A DNA stretch of 64,000 bases from a virus. The stretch covers positions 1-64,000 of IMG/VR virus record IMGVR_UViG_3300009506_000122; one strand, given 5' to 3'. The first letter of the stretch is position 1. Each line of letters begins with the position of its first letter. Positions 59,618-64,000 of the stretch are shown in pieces. A program made the translations under genes and the position numbers. The notes beneath the pieces are model-generated. The model was not told the DNA's origin, ran no database searches, and worked only from the letters and a program-made list of their open reading frames with translations.

Positions 59618-60076
59618 TTGTTTCTCCTTCTTTTTGCAGGCTGCAAGCCCCGGCCAATGTCTGCAAACACAAGCCTTTATACCTGCTGGTTTAGGTGCGT
59701 GTCGAGCATAACCTATCGCGGCTATCGCTCTCGCACGAGTGTTGACGGGATAAGTACCTTTAGGTGCCCCACCAGCCGGTCCACAAAATGGACCTTTCTT
59801 ATACTTACCCGCATTACTGCCACCCTTTTTCTTCCTATCTTCGGTGACACCAAAGTACTCATTGTGACGGTCAAGATCATCAAAAGTCCAAATGCTGTCA
59901 ATATCAACAAGATCAAACTTGCTGTTAGCAATTCGGATAGCTTTTCCCTCACAGTCTTTTCCACCCTCAGATTGACATTCCTTAAGAACACCATTTGCGA
60001 TACTGACCCACTTTTTCTTCTGTGCAGGAGTTAGACCTTTTTTAAAACCGTCAACGTCTTTGACAGTCCACGGCAT
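58436..60076 (-). CDS. prohead protease/scaffold polyprotein with ChaB-like N-terminus
   Basis: 546 residues. Residues 1-50 (WTVKDVDGFKKGLTPAQKKK) are ChaB-like; 90-150 carry the FCGPAGGAPKGTYPVNTRAR and CVCRHWPGL module seen at the N-terminus of many phage proteases. Residues about 155-330 form the protease-like part (FPILENHD, TMRGPGTVWRKCEF). From about 374 a coiled-coil scaffold follows. Two strong internal ribosome sites with ATGs at 59617 and 58957 make nested shorter products likely. It parallels lambda C/Nu3. Confidence 0.78.
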   Translation of the reverse strand: MPWTVKDVDGFKKGLTPAQKKKWVSIANGVLKECQSEGGKDCEGKAIRIANSKFDLVDIDSIWTFDDLDRHNEYFGVTEDRKKKGGSNAGKYKKGPFCGPAGGAPKGTYPVNTRARAIAAIGYARHAPKPAGIKACVCRHWPGLAACKKKEKQMEVTTEKVPKGALRFVEEGFHAFAFKDGEDKPMRIQMTAYNGKIIKGHWYWGDLAIDLSGIKFGSGKFPILENHDTARKVGFHNGKPDIEDNKLELVPEKTHLVDTEAANEFARLSSDGFPYQASIYAKPTEIQRLMKDETTEVNGFTMRGPGTVWRKCEFKEASVCVFGWDSSTKSSAFSREATEDVEYIENALEETHEGTQFAKSEDTQYFNEEGGEIMNLDELKQKHPDLVTQLSEEVKVALNKEFDKERAQFTAEKDALEQKNADNEKRLAGLEKKDALREEREREDHADRIWAEKLAESDIDDYLHEKVKRMVSFKKFVKDDVLDVEAFSAAINEEIKDWEGKLSNQSVSGLGSVERKADGGKAPVSAEENTKLSNDLLSRAGQQATA

Positions 60077-60079
60077 GAC

Positions 60080-61747
60080 TTACTCCTTAGATTTGGGTAA
60101 AGGTGTCGAACGCTTGACGAGCTTCTTCCCTGCTGGCTTACTTTGAACTGATTTCTTACCTGGTTCACCTTCAACTGATTCTTGAACGCTCTCAGCGTCC
60201 ACACCGGCTGAGTAAATCAACTCAGGGTATCGCTCGTCTTCGGTAGCTTTAAGCAATCTCAGTCTTCCATAACCACCAAAACCCATTCTTCTCGCTACTT
60301 CGCTGTGAGGAATACCAATTTGCTCTGCTACCGGACCATGTTTCGTACCAAGTAATCCTTTAGCTCTTGCTTCGTAGTCTATTACCTCAGATGTCGGAAA
60401 AGAGACTTCAAGCAAATGCTCAGGAGCTTTACTGACTTGTTCAAACTGGGGTTCTCCTTTGTCGCTGAAACTTGTGGCTTCTCTGACTTTGAACTTAGTT
60501 GGAAATCTCGTTACCTTGCTTCGTAGGTAGAAGATGCCTGCCCAAAACTCGTATTTCACAAACCTCTCAAAATAAGCGATCTCGTCACTCATCCTATCAG
60601 AATATGGGCCACGAGATGCTTTAACGCTCGCATAAGGAGCTCTTGAAGCTCCAGTACTTATATCTTCGGGCTCGTTTAAGCCTGCTGTAATCAGATTTAA
60701 AATGTCGGTATCTTCTTCCTTGATTTTAGATAACTGAGGGTAAGTCGCTTGCAAAGTACAGCCAGGTGGTAGGACAAGTGTGCTACCGGGAGTCTTTTTA
60801 GCCATGATCCCAGTCTTGCGTCTTTCTTCGTCTGAAAGACTAAGCCACAATTTGAACGTTCTCGGGTCTTCTATCTGTACTGTCCAGACATAAGCTCCCG
60901 CAGACTTTTTATGATCGATTTCATATTTTTTGAGGTTCTCGTAATGGTTTAACCATTCGATTGTCGTTCTCAGATAACCAATAGCTCTACGAGTCAAGAA
61001 CCCCTTATCCCATGCAACTACGAATCGATAATAGCCACCAAAGGGTTTAAACGCTTTATTCTTTGATTTGGCTCTGTATTGGTACTTATCATTAACATCA
61101 TTGTGATTTGATACCGCCTTTACAAAATCGGGGTATTTAGCCACATAGATGCTCGGTACTTGGTCATATTCTCGAAAGGGGATTACCTTCGAGCTTGTGC
61201 GTTGTATTCGGACATTATAAAAGACAGGGGTTAATACTTTGGTAGGATGAAAAATGATACCAGAACCATCATCTCCACTGGTATCTATTGTTGATGGATC
61301 GATAAAATCTACCTCTACAAACCCATCTGGATGTAGTGTTAGCATTAAAAAAAGCTCGCCTTCAACTTCTGCACGAGCTACAAATTTTGGCCACATATTA
61401 TAAAGTCTGTTTCGCCAGTCAAATGTGACCTCATCAATTACGTCCTGAATTTGTCTTATTTCTGACCAAAAACCAAAACCATTACCACATACTCTTCCAG
61501 CAAGACCTCTAACTGCGGTATTGACTTGAGGATTGCGCTGAAATTTCTCCCAACACTGGGATTGTAAAGACTTTCTATCCTGATTTGAGTCTTCTTTACC
61601 TTCTGGATTTACAGGAAAACCATCAGGGTCTTTACGCTTTCCGTCACTCTCATCATACTGCCACGGCATTGCAAATGTCATGTTAGCCATGACATCGTCC
61701 GGTATGTTCATAATATATTCAGATATTTCTTGCTGTTGCAAAATCAA
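60080..61747 (-). CDS. portal protein
   Basis: 555 residues. The start is TTG (61747 or 61741), just behind GGGGG and overlapping the previous stop. WEKFQRNPQVNTAVRGLAGRV, LFLMLTLHPDGFVEVDFIDP and KIKEEDTDILNLITAGLNEP are typical of phage portals, the DNA gate between terminase and capsid. The C-terminus is disordered with KKLVKRSTPLPKSKE, a variant of the KLVRR peptide. It follows the terminase by two small genes. Confidence 0.82.
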   Translation of the reverse strand: MILQQQEISEYIMNIPDDVMANMTFAMPWQYDESDGKRKDPDGFPVNPEGKEDSNQDRKSLQSQCWEKFQRNPQVNTAVRGLAGRVCGNGFGFWSEIRQIQDVIDEVTFDWRNRLYNMWPKFVARAEVEGELFLMLTLHPDGFVEVDFIDPSTIDTSGDDGSGIIFHPTKVLTPVFYNVRIQRTSSKVIPFREYDQVPSIYVAKYPDFVKAVSNHNDVNDKYQYRAKSKNKAFKPFGGYYRFVVAWDKGFLTRRAIGYLRTTIEWLNHYENLKKYEIDHKKSAGAYVWTVQIEDPRTFKLWLSLSDEERRKTGIMAKKTPGSTLVLPPGCTLQATYPQLSKIKEEDTDILNLITAGLNEPEDISTGASRAPYASVKASRGPYSDRMSDEIAYFERFVKYEFWAGIFYLRSKVTRFPTKFKVREATSFSDKGEPQFEQVSKAPEHLLEVSFPTSEVIDYEARAKGLLGTKHGPVAEQIGIPHSEVARRMGFGGYGRLRLLKATEDERYPELIYSAGVDAESVQESVEGEPGKKSVQSKPAGKKLVKRSTPLPKSKE

Positions 61748-62073
61748 CCCCCTTTACCGGTCGTTTGTTTAATGAGTTGATCTTCTTGCTTACGCAACTT
61801 ATCAAGTTTGTCCTTCAACCTCTTATACTCCTCACGATCATCTGAATTTGTCCATTTATAACAGTTATCACTTCCGTTTCGTTCTTCAAGTCTCCACATT
61901 CTACCTTGAATTTCTTGAATAGCGTGGGAAGTAAAATGAAGTTGTTGACTGGCTTTAACAAATAAAACATCGGACGACTTTGCAAAGTATTCATTCGCAC
62001 CGAAAGCCATTCCGAAAAGTACAAAAATAGCGATGGTCACCTCAATGACCTCTTTTTTAAACGCTAAAGCCAT
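61744..62073 (-). CDS. small membrane protein before the portal
   Basis: About 109 residues from the ATG at 62073, behind AAGGTG. One hydrophobic helix (VTIAIFVLFGMAFGANEYF) followed by a charged coiled coil (SDDREEYKRLKDKLDKLRKQ). No family. A membrane protein in this position is unusual for a head operon. Confidence 0.62.
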   Translation of the reverse strand: MALAFKKEVIEVTIAIFVLFGMAFGANEYFAKSSDVLFVKASQQLHFTSHAIQEIQGRMWRLEERNGSDNCYKWTNSDDREEYKRLKDKLDKLRKQEDQLIKQTTGKGG

Positions 62074-62082
62074 AAACACACC

Positions 62083-62256
62083 TTAGGACTCTTTACAAAT
62101 AGCATCTTCAAAGACAGTTTGATGGTGTTTATGACACCATCCCCAACAATACCAATGTGAGCCAGTCTGTCCCTGACTACGGTAACTATCGAAGCTCTGA
62201 CAATCCTTACAGCGGTCGTGACTCGTGATTTTCAACTCCACATCCGAATCAGACAT
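62083..62256 (-). CDS. small Cys/His-rich protein
   Basis: 57 residues, below common length limits. HDRCKDCQSFDSYRSQGQTG and WYCWGWCHKHH give a CXXC and CXXXCXXHH-like arrangement able to bind zinc. AAGG lies upstream. Small zinc proteins are common near terminase genes, but the role is unknown. Confidence 0.55.
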   Translation of the reverse strand: MSDSDVELKITSHDRCKDCQSFDSYRSQGQTGSHWYCWGWCHKHHQTVFEDAICKES

Positions 62257-62280
62257 AATCACGCCTTCGATAATTAGTTC

Positions 62281-62316
62281 GTTCGGGGTGAGGAAAGGAG
62301 TAAACTCACCCCGAAC
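62281..62316. terminator. perfect 12-bp hairpin upstream of the head operon
   Basis: GTTCGGGGTGAG (62281-62292) and CTCACCCCGAAC (62305-62316) around a 12-base loop (GAAAGGAGTAAA). It lies just downstream of the promoter-like element at 62361-62391 in the - direction, so it would be in the 5' leader of the head transcript, as an attenuator or an RNA-stability element. Confidence 0.6.
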
Positions 62317-62360
62317 TTAGGAGGATATATGAGGTAGCTAAACCCCGGTTACCCACTCCT

Positions 62361-62391
62361 ATGATACCAAATACATGGACCCCCTTGTCAA
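62361..62391 (-). promoter_or_regulatory. candidate late promoter
   Basis: On the - strand: TTGACA (62391-62386) and TATCAT (62366-62361), spacer 19 bases, slightly long. The -35 lies in CTTGACAAG, as in the elements at 3293 and 32545. It would start the head and tail transcript after the terminase gene. Confidence 0.42.
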
Positions 62392-62410
62392 GAACTTTTT
62401 TTCACTTTTT

Positions 62411-64000
62411 TTAATATTTTGCAAGAAGTCCCTGTCCTGGTGAGAAGAAGCCAAATCCCGCACTTGATCTTCTCAGTCGAAAACTGTCAAAACCTAATTC
62501 TCTACCACCATATAAACCCCATCCTGTTGCATAGACTGAATCATCTTGTATTCCCCCTCTTTCAAACTTCTCCCTACTACCAAATACATAGGCTGATGTT
62601 GTAGGGTCAGAGGATTTAGTCCAATGATCGAAAGCACCCATTTCTTCCCGTAAGATGTCTTCTGTTTTCGAGCCCGGTGTTGGGATATGTGGGGCTTTAA
62701 AACGTCCTTCTTTACAGCAGATATAGAACTCTTTAAAGGCTGCTTTTTGTCTGTCGTAGTTTGGATAGATCGCTTCGAATTTGATTGTTCTTTCTTCACA
62801 CCAACCTCCTATGTCCCAAGCACCCCAACGTTCTGAGCATACCACATCTATCCCGTCATACTCTATATCTAATAAATCCATAGTCTCTTTGACAGCATTA
62901 ACCGCATGATTTTCCACATTCATAAGATATAAAAGTACATAAAAGTACTTGGGAGCTGCTTCTGAGAGTCTTGCCGTAAGAGGATTGGTCTTACTACCAA
63001 TTAACCCCTTAGCAATAGCCACCAATACCGTTCGAGCTTGTCCCCTTACAGCGAGAGGATCCCCGAAGTCTAATCCTACCAATATAGCCCAATCAGTATC
63101 AAATACCTTAGACAACTCCATCAACATGTCAAAAGTTACAGGATAGTTGCTATTTGCATCTATTCTGGCTATATTGTCGAGGTAATACATTCGATTGTCT
63201 ATTTCCTGTATCTGATTATATAGGAAATCAGTATCAAATCCCTTTTCAGAATTTGAATCAACGCTGTTTAGTATGTCGTTCCTTCGTGTGACAGCTTCCA
63301 TGATCTTCGCATTATTCAAATAATCCCCATCGATAGCTATAATTCTCATAGCGTCAATCAATTCCTGAGTAAATATCTGAGTGCGACCAGCTTCCCATGT
63401 GTTTAAGAAATATCGCTCGAACTCACCGAATGGAAATTTTGCCTTGTAATCTGCAAGTTGTCCAGCCGTCATGTGGGGGTTCATGTAGTCGTCAATGTCC
63501 CCAGTTTTAGAGGCTCGGTAGTTAAAAAACACAGTATGGGTTTGTTTGGTGACGTAGTTTTCGTAGAGTTGATAGAGGACGTGGGTCTTCTCGCTCACAG
63601 TCGAGTCGATTACCCCAAGTGCGTTAGGCATGTTTCTTATACTACCGTCAAGCTGGACGAAGAACTTGGGCTTCTTCATGTCAAAGATTTCTGAAAATGT
63701 GTATCCCGTAATATTTGACACGATACCGCTAAAGGATGATATAGAACGAATCAAAGATCGAATCTGTCCATCAGTACCTTTGAGCCTTATCTCTTTCTCC
63801 TGTATATTACGTTTTCCTACCGCAGTTAATAGATTAGGTGAATTTAAGATAATATCCCGCATGATGTCATAATGAACGAACTTGACCTGATCCTTACTAT
63901 TCGCACCCAACATTATCTGCTGACGAGGGAAGTTAAAGAACTTCCATAACTGAATAAGACATGCTAAGAGACTCTTACCTTCACCACGTTGCCAACAGAG
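62411..64000 (-). CDS. terminase large subunit (N-terminus beyond window)
   Basis: The frame is open from the stop at 62411 to the window edge (530 codons); the ATG at 63913 is internal. The edge sequence contains WQRGEGKSLLACLIQLW, the Walker A of the packaging ATPase. VLVGLDFGDP-type and DGIDVVCSERWGAWD segments hold acidic residues of the C-terminal RNase H-fold nuclease. The protein cuts and pumps DNA into the prohead. The C-terminus ends GFGFFSPGQGLLAKY. Confidence 0.82.
   Translation of the reverse strand, partial: LCWQRGEGKSLLACLIQLWKFFNFPRQQIMLGANSKDQVKFVHYDIMRDIILNSPNLLTAVGKRNIQEKEIRLKGTDGQIRSLIRSISSFSGIVSNITGYTFSEIFDMKKPKFFVQLDGSIRNMPNALGVIDSTVSEKTHVLYQLYENYVTKQTHTVFFNYRASKTGDIDDYMNPHMTAGQLADYKAKFPFGEFERYFLNTWEAGRTQIFTQELIDAMRIIAIDGDYLNNAKIMEAVTRRNDILNSVDSNSEKGFDTDFLYNQIQEIDNRMYYLDNIARIDANSNYPVTFDMLMELSKVFDTDWAILVGLDFGDPLAVRGQARTVLVAIAKGLIGSKTNPLTARLSEAAPKYFYVLLYLMNVENHAVNAVKETMDLLDIEYDGIDVVCSERWGAWDIGGWCEERTIKFEAIYPNYDRQKAAFKEFYICCKEGRFKAPHIPTPGSKTEDILREEMGAFDHWTKSSDPTTSAYVFGSREKFERGGIQDDSVYATGWGLYGGRELGFDSFRLRRSSAGFGFFSPGQGLLAKY

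Overview
The window is part of a tailed double-stranded DNA bacteriophage genome (Caudoviricetes). It encodes a phage-type replisome and recombination set, followed by a lambda-like head gene order (terminase, portal, protease/scaffold, decoration candidate, major capsid), a tail tube, tail assembly chaperones with a -1 frameshift site, a 1205-residue tape measure and a lysis group. No contractile sheath gene is visible and the tape measure is long, so a siphovirus is likely. The host cannot be named. Strong AGGAGG ribosome sites and sigma70-like TTGACA promoters fit a bacterial host. Both ends are cut: a gene enters at base 2 and the terminase large subunit runs out at base 64000, so the genome is larger than this window.

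Layout. Bases 1-23561 (+ strand) hold the replication, recombination and nucleotide/DNA-modification genes: DnaB-like helicase, PP-loop enzyme, thymidylate-synthase-family protein, radical SAM/DNA-methyltransferase fusion, sliding clamp, uracil-DNA-glycosylase/DNA polymerase fusion, clamp loader, ssDNA-binding protein, RecA-like recombinase, 5'-3' exonuclease, RuvC-like resolvase, histone H1-like protein, a split SbcC with SbcD, two methyltransferases and a run of very small, mostly membrane, proteins. From 23547 to 64000 everything reads on the - strand. In transcription order this is terminase, head genes (53-62 kb), tail genes (39.8-53 kb), lysis genes (38-39.8 kb), a giant Thr/Ser-rich virion protein (32.9-37 kb), and a glycan-biosynthesis-like island (24-32.5 kb) with five glycosyltransferases, two sulfotransferases, two methyltransferases and a radical SAM enzyme. 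The two strands converge at 23.55 kb.

The most interesting proposal is that the glycan island and the virion genes form one system. At least seven virion proteins, including the probable major capsid and tail tube proteins, carry mucin-like Thr/Ser tracts, mostly at their C-termini. The adjacent island encodes a glycosyltransferase with the DSH and GGEN motifs of polypeptide GalNAc-transferases. A phage-encoded mucin-type O-glycosylation pathway, with sulfation and methylation of the glycan, would explain both observations; this is inference. A second proposal concerns DNA modification. A thymidylate-synthase homologue carrying the Asn-to-Asp change typical of dCMP hydroxymethylases sits directly before a radical SAM enzyme fused to a DNA methyltransferase, which suggests cytosine hypermodification.

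Other points are a recurrent KLVRR peptide on functionally different proteins, a sliding clamp ending in the SSB-type tip DDDIPF, a split SbcC with a terminal zinc hook, triple nested starts in the protease/scaffold gene, and a 16-bp tandem duplication that frameshifts the giant Thr-rich protein.
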